A stretch of 48,123 nt of DNA from Ettlia oleoabundans (GCA_019693395.1 JAAMXP010002236.1:34208-82330); one strand, 5' to 3'; counted from the first letter of the stretch, positions 14,584 to 32,323 are shown. Numbers and translations: made by a program. The notes: generated by a model from the letters alone, not told the origin.

Positions 14584-17500
14584 TTAACGCTTGCGTTTTC
14601 GCCGGCTGGATGTGCCCTCTTCCTCCGTGGCGCTGCTGTCAAGAGATTGTGTCGCCTCGCTCACCGTTGCCTCACTGTCGGGATCGGCAGTGCTGCGGCC
14701 GTTGCGCTGGCCACCAGCCTCCCCGTCACCTGCGTCTTCGCCGCCCTCTGTGTCTTCCTCCTCCGTGTCCTCGCTGTCGCGAGTTGCCAATGCAGAGCTG
14801 GCGCGGCGCCGGATGCGTGTTTTAAGCTCACGACTGTCATGGTTCATGCAAATGTAGGGCCCCGTGGGAAAGGGCCTGCCGGTGCATTCCAAGTGCACAC
14901 TCACGCCGCAGCCGTCTGGGTGCTGCAGCGGCAGGGTGGTGCGGGAAAGCATGCCTCATGTGACAACCCAGCCTCTTCGCTGCCCTGTTCCGGAGAAACT
15001 GACTACAAAACAACTTGCGTACCAGCCCAGTCACCACTCACCTCGCAGCACAGCAGGTCTCCTGCCAGTAGGCACACAGAGCACTGGTAGCCCCAGCGGC
15101 ATTCTGCAATCTGCTGGTCGCTGGCAATTGTGTCAAAGGTGGAGGTGCGGCCGCTGCCAAATGGCTCCTTGCCCATGGCCTTGAGCACAATCTTGACGCC
15201 ATCTGCCGTGAAATACACAGGAACAGAAGTTGAAACATGAGGGATTGGGAGCATGCGACAGCAAGACTGCAACCTACTTGCTACCTACTCATGACAGTGT
15301 GGTACCGCGGCAAGATTAAACTCTGCACCGCTTGATCACCAAAAAGCTGCAAACCGGTGAAGGTGTAACGGGTGGTAATGCAAATTGCGCACCATCGGTC
15401 TTGGCCTTGCCGGTGCGGATCATCAGTGGGCGTACTGAGGGCACGCCAGCTGCCTGGCGCTTGGCACGCAATCCCTCCAGGCGCTGCCGCTCCTTCTCCT
15501 CCGCCTCCCACTTAGCCATCTCCTCAGCCAGCTGCACTACGCGCTGCAGCATGGGACCCGCCCTGCACCCAGGCAGGTGACAAACAACCACAAGCAAGAA
15601 TGTTAGCACAAGGTTGCCGGGGCTGGGTACACAGCAGTGGTACAATTGCTGCCAGATACTCCAACACCACACAGCAGATAGCATGTAGCCACCCTGACGG
15701 CTACATATGGGGCGCAGGTTGTTACAAAATCAAGGGAACCCGCATTTGCTCTCTGCACCCCGCAGCCCAAGCCTGGTTACCTGTCACACATGATGTAGGC
15801 ACAGTAGGCGGCCTGGTCTGCGCTGTGCGCGGCGCGCACCATGCGCATCCAAACAGCCCGCTCTCGCGCACTGCGCCAAAGTCGAGCAGGTCTCCGCATG
15901 CGCTTCTCCCGCAGATATGTGTGCTCTGCGTCAGAATCGTCCATATCGTCATTGACAGACACCTGCAGGGACCAAGGGCTCGCTGAAGGCGGGCGTCAGG
16001 GGCTGCTGGGAGTATAAACCAGAAAAGGCAGCGATTGCATCATACCACCGCAGCTGAGCCAAAAATGCAGGCAGGGACAACCATTTACACTGCGATGCCG
16101 GTGGGTTCATGGCTGCCAGCTGCGAGTCAACCAGTCTCACCGGCCGCAGCAAATGTGGTCCTTGCTGGTCAACCGTGGTGCCAGGCTCTGTCTCGGTGGC
16201 ACCTGCTTCTGCCCCTGACTGGCTCACGCCCGCGCTGCTGGGCTGCATGCTGTCGGCTTTAGCCAGCTTGGCCACCGCAGGGTGCAGTGGCGGCCTCTGT
16301 GCCGCATAGCCACCACCGCCGGGTGTTGCTGCTTGCGGTTGCATCTTTGGTGGTGCCCCTGCTGTGCCCGCCTGCTGGAGCTGCAGGGCTTGCTTAGTGG
16401 GGGCCTGTACCGTGCCTGACTGGCGCTGCTCCTCGCCCACTGCCTCTTCATTTACCAGCATAGCAGAGGAGCCTGAAGTTTGCAGCATGGTGCCTTCCTG
16501 TGGCACACCGCCAGTCTGCGCTTCCTGCTCCTCCTCCTTTAACCGGAGCACCTCATGATCATTGCTGCCCATGGCTTGGGCGCCACCATCCACTTCCATG
16601 GGAGAAGCGCTGACTTCCTTACCACTCGCGCCCGCCGCACCAACTTCCTCTTTTATCTCCACTGCGTCAGCCGGAGCCGCTGTTGCAAGGTTGTTGTTGC
16701 CTCCCTGCGCGTCGTCTTGCTCCTCAGCCTTCACAGCCGGCAGTGGCGTTTCGCCAAGCAGTGCTGCCATGGTGGACTCGTCTACATCTGCATGGGGGAG
16801 TAAATGTGCAACCGACGCAGCAGGGACAGTCATGCCTTTTTTGCAAGAAAGGACATGAAGGGCATGGGCTCTGAGGAGCACAGCAAAGTTTTCGCACGAG
16901 CAAGAACTGGCAGCGAGCCACAACTGTGCAACCCAGCAGGCACTTGCTGGCAAAGCTTTGGTTGGCAGCACTTGCAAGAGGACGGCTGCTGCGCACCCCT
17001 GGGCAGGCCCTCGCCCGCGTGACAGTAGACCTCCTCCAAATCCAGCATGAACCTGCAGAGAGCAGCGGTGTCACTGCATAGTGCCAGCTGCGCCCTGAAG
17101 GCCGACAGCCTACCCTCCAGCTCCACCCCCACCCGCTCTGTCTCTGCCAGGAACGCGTCCAGCTTCTCCCTCGTCTCAGCCACAGCTGCCTCATCTAACC
17201 CCGCTGCCAGCTCTTCAACAGCTGGCTGCATGGCATGGGGGTCCAGTGGGGCGGGGCGCGCGATGCCTTCCAGCTCATACACCATTTTGCTCTGCGGGAT
17301 GCGGGGTAGGTGTAAGCGTTGGTGGCGTTATGGAGTCTTATTGATGAACAGACCATTGACGAATACACCTCAGCGTTTTGAAAGAATCGACCTCTCATTC
17401 CTGGTAGCAAGCAGTCCCTGGTATAGAGCCTGGTGCAGAAACACAGCTGCCCTCGCGGTAACCGCCACATTTGCTCTCGCCTTGGCTGTGTCGCCTACAG

Positions 17501-20500
17501 AAGCCTCACCTCTACCGCCAATCGCGTACAGATGGCCTGGTATTTTTTGCGCAAGTTATGGTGCAACTGGCGCTCACGAGGACCCCGCCGAATCAGCCGC
17601 GACATGACCTGCAGGCCAGGCAGGCACAAATATAGGGAGGGCAGCGCATGGTGCATGTGCTGCGAACAGCACATGCAGTCCAGCAGGACTGTTCTACAGG
17701 AAAGTTTCCGCGCTCTGCAGCCTTCATGCCCACACAGGCCATGTGCCAAACCCACCCACCCACGTGACATCCCTGCCCCACCTCATCCAGCTGTTGCTTG
17801 GAGGTGACAGCGCTAATGCGCTGGCTGTCAGCATCCTCCACAAATAGAAAGCCGGGGTCGCCTGCAACGCAAGCTAAGCCGCGGCATGCAGCTTACAGCA
17901 AGGAGCCAGAACACATGCGCGCACGTGCTGTATTTGCCTGCTCGTTTACAGTGCTCATGTGGTGGATTGAGGCATGGGTGGCCGCGGGTTGCGCTCATCT
18001 GCCAGCAGGTGCAGATGGCACACGCGCCGAGTCAGCAGGCATGGTATGCTCACTGTGCAGCCACCAGTATCGTCGGCAATAGCGGTCCAGGCCCAGCGGC
18101 TCGGTGCGCATCGCGATCTGCCGGCAGGAAGGAAAGCGGGCAACAGCATAAGCCACCAGAGCATTTTGACCTCCCCCTAGCTTATGGCAAACACTAGTAG
18201 AGGGCACAAACAGGCCTCCTGCACAAAGCCTCTGCCTCCGCCGACGAAGGCCATGTAGTGCAAGATGGTAACAAAGCAAAACAGCACACTGGGAGGTGAT
18301 GAGAAACGTACCGCTTCCAGCTGTGCGTCGTACTGCAGCTCACGCTGCAGTCTGAAGCGGGAGGCCTCGTCTGCAGCAAGCAAGCAGCCAGGTTTCATTG
18401 CCAGTAGCAGTTCACAATATCAGGCGCGCAATGCATGTTGGGCAGCAGCAGCTGCCATACCACCTGTGAAAACAACTACAGCTGAGGATCAACAGCAAAA
18501 CAACAAGTTGGCTATCACACACCAAATGATTGTCCCTTTTTCACACCAACTCCCATCCCCATTGCGCTCACCGTCTCCCTCCTCCTCCATAGCCTCCGCC
18601 TCCACCTCCTCGGCCATGGCCTGCAGCTCCTCCTCCGTGGGCTCAGCCTGCTTGCCACCCTTCTTGCCGCCGCCACGGCCCCCTCTCTTTCTGCCAAAGC
18701 CAGGGCCCCAGTCACCCTGCAGTGGCAAGTGCCGGCGTCAGTAGCCGGGTGAAAGTTGAAGTTGATGTCCCTCACGACAGCTTCATCCTGACAGGTGGAT
18801 GGGCGGCGCATTGGGAGCTGGGACTGCATGGCTGCCGGGGCACATGCGCCTTGGCTTCTCACTTCACGCTTTGCACGTCGCTCTGCTGCATGCTCACGAT
18901 ACCGGTCCGTCGTTATCTTGGTGATGTTTTGCAGCCGTATATTGATATCGTTGCGCAGTGCATAACCCTGCAACACAGCAGGCGCCAGCCGGTCGAGTGC
19001 CAAGGGCTAAAAAAACTGCAGCAGCCACGCTTGGTGCGCATGTGCCAAGGATGCCAAGGGTGCTGGGCCCTGGACACAAACATGTCTATGCAGATACATG
19101 TCTACAGTAGCTGACACGGTGTCCCCACTGGCTGCCGCCTTGTGTGCAAAATAATGCCGACTGCCTGGCACAACCCTGTCACCCCAACATGCCTGCGCGA
19201 TGTCGTAGCATAGGATGTTGAGCAGGCGCAGTAGCGCAGTAGGCGGCAACTGGTGCCAGGGGCTGCTGTCCAACAGGTGCGCCAGGTGCAGTGCTGCTGC
19301 ATCATCCTCCATAGCGATCACGTCAGCGCAACCCCCTGTTGATTGAAGAACACCAAATTGAAGAACACCAGGCAGTCGGGGCATGCACCAGCAGGTGTGT
19401 GAGCAGGCAGTAACACGCTGCATATGCAGGCAGGCAAGCTGGCAGGTCCACTGCAGGGGGGATTGGGAATGGCCAGCTGTGTCCAGCCAGTCATGAGGGG
19501 TGGTTAGGTAAAGAACGCAAAAGGCAGCGGCACGGGGGTGACAGGAAGCTACCGCCTCAGTCGCACCATCAACCAGCGTGGCTTTGCCAGCGCGGGTAGA
19601 CAGCAGGTAACGGCGGCAGATCTCAGGCCATGTTGCCTCTGCACGCAAGCAAGAAGGACCACAAGCAGTCTGATACCCGTGGAACCCAAGACGATCATGC
19701 AATGGCCTGCCGTTGTCTCAACTGCTGTAGCATTGGGTTGACAAAAAACTACGCAACCACAGAAGCGACACAGCGGGTGGCAGCCTGCCTGTGAGTACTC
19801 GAGCCCAGCGCTTGGCACGACCCCTTTCTGGTGGCTCATGATTCATGACCTCCAGCAAGCAACACTGCAGGACCGGAAGACATCGCACGGGAAAGAGACC
19901 GTGAGCATGTGGTGCATGCCCACAGAACACCGAGACAAAACCCGAAAGCTTCCTATGCAGCATTGATATGAGCAGTGTGCCGGATTAGGGATGAGAGCGT
20001 GCGACCCTCACGACTCCCATGTGCAACCTCTCTCCCGGGGCCATAAAGCTCTGTACTGCAAAAACGCACTAGCAGCAGCTGCTGCAGCAGCTTGGCCAGC
20101 TCCGGGTTGTCCAAAGGCCAAGCCAGTGAGATGTAGAGCTCCTGCAGGCCCATGGCCCGTGCCTCGCACGCATCCCCATACAGCTTTAAGAACTCGGTGG
20201 CAATCAGGCCCTGCCACAGCACAGCCTGCAGAGGGATGAAAGCCAGGGAGCAGGCGAGTTGTTCTGGGTGTGCATGTACGACACATGTGATCATGGTTAT
20301 GAGGAGGCGCAGCTCTAGATTTCAGCAAGGGGCAGCACATAGCAACGGACACACAACAGCCGGTGAAGGATCAATGCGGGCCACTCTATTGCTCTCGCCT
20401 GTGCGCTCTCCCCGCCAACCAGCTCCTGATAATGCTCTGGCGGCCCCTCAATAATGGCTTGCAGCTTGCCCAGGGCCTCTGCCGCCTCAGCAATTCGCAG

Positions 20501-23500
20501 CTGCAAGTCGTCCTGCTCTGCAGCGCTAAAGGCAGCCTGTGGCGCCAGGCCAGCTGCGCCCGTCTGCTGTTGCTGGACGCGTGCCAAAAGCTCCTGAAGC
20601 TCTCTCAGCCTGATGGAATGAAAGGAAGAGAAGGTGAATGTATATATGGGTGCGTTGCGAAGGTGGCAGTTCCCACCCTCTCTGCTGCTCGTGTACATGA
20701 TCCAGACGCTGCGAAGGTGACAGGCAGCATAAAGGCACAGTGGCTGCAGTCACCTGCTTTCCCTTGACTGCACAGCCGTGGGTAACACTGGGTTTTGACC
20801 TAGTTTGACAGCAGCCCACCCCACCTGATCTCCAGCCGCTTAACGTTCTCCTTCTCCTCCTCGAGCACGTCCCAGTCATCCGGCTGCGGGAGCAGCATTT
20901 CAGGTAAGAAGTGGTGCATTGCAACCAAGAAGTGACGCATTGCAACGGGCGCATGGGGCGAGGCAAGAGTAGCGACGGCAGCGATGCTTAAGGCGGCAGC
21001 GTCTTCAGCTGAAACACCCCAGGAGCACCTTCCTCCGTTCCTCCCTCAGTGCCGCGCGCTTGGCCGACTTGTCCTCAGCCGCTCGCTCTCGCGCCGCTGC
21101 CCGCTCGCTGGCAGCCAGACGGCGGCTCTCCAGGTCAACCCCGCGCCGTAGCGCTGCTTGCATGCTGTCTACACACTTTGGGCAGCACCAATCGCCAGAG
21201 GGCAGCTCAGCAGCGCTCAAGCCAAGGCAGGCCATGTGGAAGGAGCGGGGGCAGGTGTCGCACAGCAGCAGTGGCGACTGTTCCAAGTGTGCCACCTGCG
21301 GCAGTCAAAAAAGGGGAATGGAAGGGACATTCCTTTCAAGAACTGCACACAGCTGCGCGGAATCAAGGGTTCTTGCATCAGCGTAACATTAAGAGCTTTC
21401 TGCTACTACAGGAGAGAAGCACTAATAGCGCACCCGATGGCATTTGGGGCACTTGAAGTTGTTGCGGTCTGGCTTGGGCTTGGCCAGGCGGGGCTCTAGC
21501 TTGTGCTGCTCAAGCGGCATGTGCCGCACGGCGCCATCTGGCAGATCCATCTGCGAGCAGCGAGGCGACAAGTGCCAAACAAAACCAAGGTTCAAGGGTA
21601 AGAGCACATCGTCCATGATAGTAGCCGCTGGAGTCAGCCCAAGATGCACCGCTGTCTCCCCGGCTCTCACCTGGCCTGAACCTGACATGCTGCCGGCAGT
21701 TGCCAACCCCAACTTGCCGGCCTGCACAGCCCCGTGGCTGCCATTCGCGGCCGCCACGGCCGCAGCAGCAAAGGCAGCTGCTGCTGGGTTGGACTCAGGC
21801 TGGTAGCCATTAAAACTTCCCCCACGGCCAGCCCAGTGGCCGTGGGCCCTGCCCCGCCCACGGCCCCGCCCACGGCCCCGTGCTGGCATGAAGCGGGCCT
21901 CCATGCTGGGCTGCAGGGGGGCGTACTCTGCATGAAATAATACCATTTGGCAGAGACAGGCATGAGGCAAAGCAAGCCGCGTGTGTGGCAGGTGTCCAGA
22001 ATCACATTTAGGATGAACACACGTCAAACATTAGGTAGTTACGTGCAAGGGTTGGTTCCTTGTGGTAAGCCTGCCGTTCTCCACTGCCATGTGGCGCAAC
22101 TCACCATCATCGCTGAAATCACTGGCGGCAGCTGCCACCTCAAACATCTCTGCCTCCTCCTCTACAGGCAGGAACAGCGTAGCGGCAGGCGCTGGTGCTT
22201 CTGTGAGTGGGAAGAAGGAGGTGTGATGCTCGATGGCCAACAACAGCCAAACAAGCGCCATCTGACCTGTGCACTGCATAACCATCTATCTTTAGTAGCA
22301 TCCGCGGAACAAAGCTTGGTGAGACACACTGCAAATTGACCGCGGATGGCCAGCCCCTCATTGCCTGCAGCGCACACCTGGGTCGTAATCCTCCTCTGCT
22401 TCATCCTCGCCGCCGCCAACCTCGTCATCTGAACCCCCTGCCGTTGCATGCTGCAGTGAAGGCACCTTTTGCAGTGCCTTCTGGCGTGCAGGGCGCAGCC
22501 GCTCCGCCATTGCTGCCGGCAGCTGCAATGGCAGGTCGTACCGCCGTCTCCAGTATTCAGACACACGCCACAGGCAAGTGATGCCGGCTACACCCTGTAG
22601 CAGGGGAGGTCAACAACGGTAGCAAGCATTTTTGAACAGTTGGCCGGATGAGGCAGCTACATGCGCCACATGCCTCGCACAATATGCAGACCGGGGTGTC
22701 ATGGTACACACCGCCACGGACTCAGCGGTTGCCACCGTCTCAATCCACTCCCGCAGCAGCGGCATGGTGAGGGCCGCCAACGGCGAGTCCTTCGGTCGTT
22801 GCAGCTGCACACGACGCATGCTGTCGCGCTCGCCATTGGACATGCCGCCTTCGCCCAGCCATTCCACAAGATACACTATCGTCTCAGGGTCCACAGGCTG
22901 CTGCTCTGCTTCGTCCTCAGCTGTCTGCTCCTTGCCGCTCTCCTCATCCTCCGTTGCATCAGATTCCACGCAACCTGCTTGGCCCCCTGCCATGCCGTTC
23001 TGCCTGCCCGCACCACTTGCGGGTGTTGCATGTCGCGGCTGGTGAACCTCGCGGACGATGCAGAGCGCGCTGTTGCCATCCTCTCTTGTGCCAACCAGCT
23101 GCTCACCCTGCATTGGGCAAAAACACTGTGTATCAGTTGTCCACCGCGCCAGCTGTCACACGGGCAGATCCAATATGGCACACAGGGTGAGCCTGTTTGC
23201 TGTCCCCAGGGGATAGCACAAGGCCTATGTTTATGCGTGCGGCTCCTGGTGGCGCACCTGCACAAACTGGCTTGCAAGGTGGCCTAGGATGCTGCTACAC
23301 AGCTGCTCTGCGGTCTCCACTGAATGGTGTACTAGCTTTATCGACTCTGCCTCATACAGCGTGGGGAACTGCAGCGCAGGGCACCACACCACGTGGTTGC
23401 ACTATAGGATGGTGTACCCGATGCATAGCAGAGAAGCGTGGCTTCAGCATGCCTGTGCCCTGCCGCTGGAGGGCATGGTGTATGCGATGACAAAATGCAA

Positions 23501-24083
23501 GGTACATTAACAGTCAATGAGCAGCAAGCACGCCCGCCGCCCTACAGCTGTCCGGCCGACGATCGGCTGTCAACGCGGCCCTTGCGTGCTCTGCTGCCAG
23601 CTCCTGCCAGATGGGCCCGACGCCCCGGCGGTGCCTGCGTTGCAGCGGCCGTGTGCTGGCTTTCGACTAGCATCGCTGATCCCACCTGCTCCACCACCCT
23701 GCACACTCTCTGCTCGCTGAGCAGGGCCTCCTCGTACGTCAAACCGCTGGCGCCACTGTATTTGCAGCTCCAAATACGCTGTCGATATGAAATCAGTTGC
23801 TGGAGGTAAGCCCTGCGGCCAGAGTTTCAGGCGATCAGTTTGCCTGCAGTCTGGGCACCCGATGGCGGATGCAGGTCCGTCGGGAGCACTGCTGCATGTT
23901 ATCGTAGGATCATCCGACTGCGGGGCTGTTGAGACGGGCTGGCGGCATGATGCGGTTCGCTTACCCGTAGTCTGTGAACAATTCACCCGTGAACCGCACA
24001 ACATAAAGTGCAGTTTCTCCCGCCACGCCCTCAGGCAAGGCCAGGGTACGCTGGTGCTCCTCGCCCTCCTCTGTGTTGGGCAT
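14584..24083 (-). CDS. ACF1/WSTF (BAZ1)-like chromatin remodelling subunit: WAC-PHD-DDT-WHIM-PHD
   Basis: About 25 exons: 24083-23965, 23812-23686, 23368-23258, 23107-22712, 22585-22378, 22200-22105, 21927-21671, 21550-21434, 21295-21029, 20883-20825, 20609-20399, 20225-20070, 19306 (or 19335)-19193, 18967-18863, 18716-18572, 18370-18312, 18117-18054, 17861-17782, 17608-17510, 17291-16997, 16787-16141, 15962-15781, 15562-15393, 15202-15042, 14922-14584; about 1,527 aa. Residues 25-140 are a WAC domain (RFTGELFTDY, RQRIWSCKYSGASGLTYEEA). An RG repeat and PHD finger follow at about 390-515 (FKCPKCHR, LLLCDTCPRSFHMACLG, DWCCPKC), then a coiled coil, DDT (EFLKLYGDACEARAMGLQEL), WHIM1 (LPPTALLRLLNILCYDIAQ), WHIM2 (EPLGLDRYCRRYWWLHS) and a second PHD (CSVCLLAGDLLCCE, VSVHLECTG). 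Relatives pair with ISWI ATPases and space nucleosomes. The exact N terminus and the exon 11-14 borders are uncertain, and two of those donors may be GC. No bromodomain is seen. Confidence 0.85.
21838..21886 (-). repeat. GC-rich tandem repeat coding an RG/GR tract in the WAC/DDT protein
   Basis: Repeated units of the type CCCCGCCCACGG on the + strand encode alternating Arg-Gly on the minus strand, just before PHD 1. RG tracts commonly bind RNA or are arginine-methylated. The tract is likely length-variable. Confidence 0.75.
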
Positions 24084-24345
24084 AGTCCCAAGCGCGGCCG
24101 TAACCTACAAATGACTGCGATGAGGACGACGGAAAGCAGAACGACACATGCTGTAGAAAAGCCCAGTGAATGCGAGAGGCCCTTGATGTCAACAATATCA
24201 GCTGGTGGTTTCCACGGTGGAGTCCCTCGCTTCCCTTGGATTCTGAGGGGGCCTTCATTTTTATTTGTTCCCGAGTAAGGGCAACATGCACATGCATTCC
24301 CGCCATAAACAAGTGCAGCGGTGGTGGCGGCGCTCAACAAGAGCG

Positions 24346-26380
24346 TCAGACATCACCAGAAAACAGTTCGGGTGGATGCCAGTGAAGTGTGGGAGCCTGT
24401 GCATGCTCAACAGCAATCAGGACGTAGCCACCCTCATACTCCTGCCGTATATCTAGCAGCCCGGCATCGTCGGCACAAGGTTGAACTGAGAGGATGGCAG
24501 ACCGCAGGTTCAGGACAGTTAAGGCCGAGGTAAAGGCATCAAACATCGTCTGTTCGCGAATGGCGCAGCAAAGCAGCGCACGACCGCCAGGGAGTAGCCG
24601 GTGCTTCAGCACCGCAGGAACCATCTCTACCATGGGCCTGCATCCCACAGAAAATGGATGTAAGCCAGGGCCTCCTGGGCAGCCATTTGGGGATAGCGCA
24701 GTACAGCCATGCACACCCTACAATACTGCTGCCAGCGCCGGTTACCACTCGTACAAGATGTCCGTTCCAATGATGACATCAAAACGCTCCTCTGCACCCA
24801 GCGCCGGCACGCCGCTCTGGTTGCTCGCGATGTCAATGGTGGCGCCAGGAACAGCTGCAGCAGCCACACCCTCTGCCACTCCAGGAATGGCAGCCAGCTG
24901 CGCCCGCTCTTGCTTCCCCAACTGATCAACAGAGTCTTGCCAGTCGTAAAAGCGAACGTGCATTGGGGGAGCATCCCATACTTCTGCGGTTTGCTGCTGC
25001 TTTCTATTGCTGCCGACAGCGCCACACAACAGCACACTTAGATTCTCATTACCGCACTTGCTAGCATCATGAAAGTCCCAATCTTCTGATTGTTCCTCTC
25101 GTGCATCAACTGCTCCTGCTGCTTCTGGTAGACCAATTGGACCTGCCGCTGTGTCACTACTGCTGCCGGTGCTGCTGCCTGCCTTGCCAGCGTTGCCATT
25201 GAGGTGCATGCAATCCTTGAGGTTGCAAAGAACCGCGTCCACATAGTCGGTCAGCAGCACCCGCTCCGCTCCAAGCTTGGAAGCCAAGATACCACAAGCG
25301 CCACACCCGCTACCTATTTCAAGCACTTGCTTGCCTCGCACAATGCCAGGGTGCATTGCCATCTCCCTGCAATCAAGCAATCAGGACTCCGGGAGGCTTG
25401 ATTGGGTGCGGAGACAGAGCTGCAGTAACCGAATTTGCATATATTGCACTGCAAACAATACAAATCAGCATGCAGAGTCAGCATGATCACGAAAAAAGGC
25501 CATACAACCAACTAAGTGCTACACCTGCAAAAGGTATGTGCAACCGTCCAGACTTTTGCGCCAACCCCGTCTCCAAGCGCCCCTTCCTTCAGCACCACGG
25601 GTGTGCCTCCGTAGGAAAAGGTCCGCACCTTTACACAGTGAATGCCAGGAGAGCATTTTAAGCTGCAGGCATGGCGCATGCAAGTCGATCCAGTCGCTGG
25701 CATGCACCCAGGCATGTGTGTTGCTGAGGTGGCAAGCTGTGGATGCGTGGGTAAAGGCAGTGCACTTAGCCAACCTGGGCAGCAGAACTACTGCAGGCGG
25801 ACAGTGCTGCTGCCGCAATGGGGCAGAGCTGAGGATCGTCTGCAAGCATGCAGGGGCGGCAGAACCCAAATATAGCAGAGCAACGGCGGGCGCAGGCAGT
25901 ACCTTGCCGCTGGAAGCCATGAGGCCGCTGCAAATCGCCAATGCATCAGAAATGGCCGCCAATAGCTCATCGTCCTCTATGTACGTGGGCGTGCATTGAA
26001 GTGAAGTGGGCCAGTGGTGGTGGGCAGTAGTGGGTGGGCGGCAAGCAAGGCTGGTCAGCAGGTGGGCGGGCAGCAGGTGTGAAGGCGTCCCTGCTCACCT
26101 GTGCGCTTCAGCAGTTGGGTCAAGAGAGTCACAGCACCGCCTCTCCTGGCCTGCAAGCGACATGTTCCTGCTGTTGATACAAGAACGCAGTCCGAGGTAG
26201 AAGCGAAGAGGGAGTTCGCACCTCTTCTGCGTACGCTTCTTGCTGAACAGCGGCGGCCAAATCCGTGACAGCCTGCTTCAAGAGAGCGCCACGACCCCCA
26301 TCTCGAATGACCGCCAGCCATTTCTCCATTCGCTCACTCGCTATCAACAATGTCAGAAATGACTCCTCATCGGCCGCCAT
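24346..26380 (-). CDS. Family-16-type (METTL21/EEF2KMT-like) protein lysine methyltransferase
   Basis: Six exons: 26380-26222, 26150-26099, 25976-25903, 25628-25525, 25366-24746, 24637-24346. They total 1,302 nt, or 433 aa. The Rossmann-fold core starts with GAKVWTVAHTFCREM, then motif I VLEIGSGCGACGILASKLGA (S-adenosylmethionine binding), LLTDYVDAVL (end of strand 2), and the family motif DVIIGTDILYEW near residue 330, followed by VPAVLKHRLLPGGRALL and a C-terminal part ending ELFSGDV. The family methylates lysines of elongation factors and chaperones; the substrate here cannot be told. The N-terminal 100 or so residues are helical and acidic. About 80-90 residues, much of them low-complexity, sit between motif I and the DILYE motif. 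All introns are GT-AG, and the gene diverges from glucosidase I. Confidence 0.85.
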
Positions 26381-27203
26381 GTTCACTGAAAGTAAACAAG
26401 GGCAAAGATGCCATTGCATGCATGGCCAGGCACTAACGCCGCTGTCCCTGCTTTGTTGGGCAGGGTACGCCAGCATGCTTGAAATCCTCGAAATTTGTTG
26501 AGCAGGGCATACCATGGTCGCTTCTTTGGCCGGCAGGTGCAAACCTGTCCAGTGCATGTTAGGCAAACGGAAATGGAAGGCCGGCAGACGGTGCAGATGT
26601 CTACTGACCTTCAGTGTGCGACCACAGCAGAGCTGTTCCCTTCCATTATCAGAGAGTATGCACCTTTTATGCAGTTTTCGGAGCCAACGACATGTAGGAG
26701 GAACATATTGTTCATGTTGGTGTCACACCAGAGAACTTCACGCTGGATTAAACGCCCTTCCCCAGTAATTCATTGCCACATGCATGTGGCAAGCGGCTTC
26801 CGGTTTGTGAACTGGCGGTTGGCGCATGGGGCAGAGCTAGCAGCGGGGCACTCTCAGGCTCTTCCTGGTTAGGCAACAGCCTTCAATGTGGCCAGATGGA
26901 GGTGGCTAGGCGCCTTAGCCCGTATATAGAGGCCCATATATAGAGGCACGACGAGAGCATGCCAGCAATAGAGCTATTATAATGGATGTATGGATCGTTG
27001 CCTCAAATCAATCAATTTTTTCTGCAACATGAGTCCCACCGGCCACTGTCCAGAGAGCTGTTGCGCTGCAGTACATTTTCGACAAAACGCATCGAGGGAG
27101 CATCAAAGTGACATAAGTTAGAACATTTGCGTCGTCTATCAATTTATTGGTGACGGTGAGCTAAGCGGATGAGCTTAGCACACTCACTCGAGACTCAGAA
27201 CAC
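26381..27203. promoter_or_regulatory. Divergent intergenic region between methyltransferase (-) and glucosidase I (+)
   Basis: About 820 bases with promoters for both flanking genes. The only clear structure is a direct repeat of an 11-mer at 26923 and 26937. The stretch around 26990-27180 is A+T-richer than its surroundings. I see no tRNA or coding exon here. Confidence 0.45.
26923..26947 (+). repeat. Direct repeat, two copies of TATATAGAGGC
   Basis: Identical 11-mers start at 26923 and 26937 with a 3-base spacer. They are TATA-like and could belong to a promoter for either gene. No known factor site is claimed. Confidence 0.7.
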
Positions 27204-32047
<4,844 letters not shown>

Positions 32048-32068
32048 TATGTTTCTTGTCTTTGCAAG

Positions 32069-32190
32069 GCCAGCCCGTCTGGACTTTTGTTTTGGCGGCA
32101 CAGTCTCTCAAAAAAGAGAGTGGGGGGCAGGGNNNNNNNNNNNNNNNNNGTTCAGATGTGAATAATATAAAATCGATGAAAATTTTTGTA
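32069..32190 (+). repeat. Dispersed repeat, copy 1 (interrupted by gap)
   Basis: The core GGCCAGCCCGTCTGGAC starts at 32069 and runs into a G-rich tract at the gap. The same core recurs inverted at 33071-33087 and, with changes, at 47611-47625. Boundaries are not visible because of the gap. Confidence 0.5.
32133..32149. other. Assembly gap (17 N)
   Basis: Seventeen N following a G-rich tract, just downstream of the glucosidase I stop codon. Confidence 1.
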
Positions 32191-32323
32191 GGGGCTGTTG
32201 CTGCTCTCCTGCCCTCTTCTTGCTTATACTGATCCCTTACAGAGTTGTTTACACTCATTGCTACCACCCAGAGCCGATAAAAATGAAATTTCAGCCACAT
32301 CAGCCTTTGTAGCGGCCACCGCC

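Noticed and set aside
15949..16977. 342-codon minus-strand frame as an independent gene
   Set aside because: Most of it is exon 21 of the WAC/DDT gene. The ends run into introns, with a strong GTGAGA donor at 16140 and an acceptor before 16787.
22585..22592. Alternative acceptor for WAC/DDT exon 5 at 22592
   Set aside because: Reading from there meets an in-frame TAG at once. The acceptor seven bases further (exon start 22585) keeps phase 0 and an open frame.
23570..24340. 256-codon minus-strand frame as one continuous gene start
   Set aside because: It lacks an ATG start and reads the wrong frame through the WAC exons. An N-terminal exon in this area (residues like KPPWKPPAD recall WAC N termini) remains possible but no valid donor was found.
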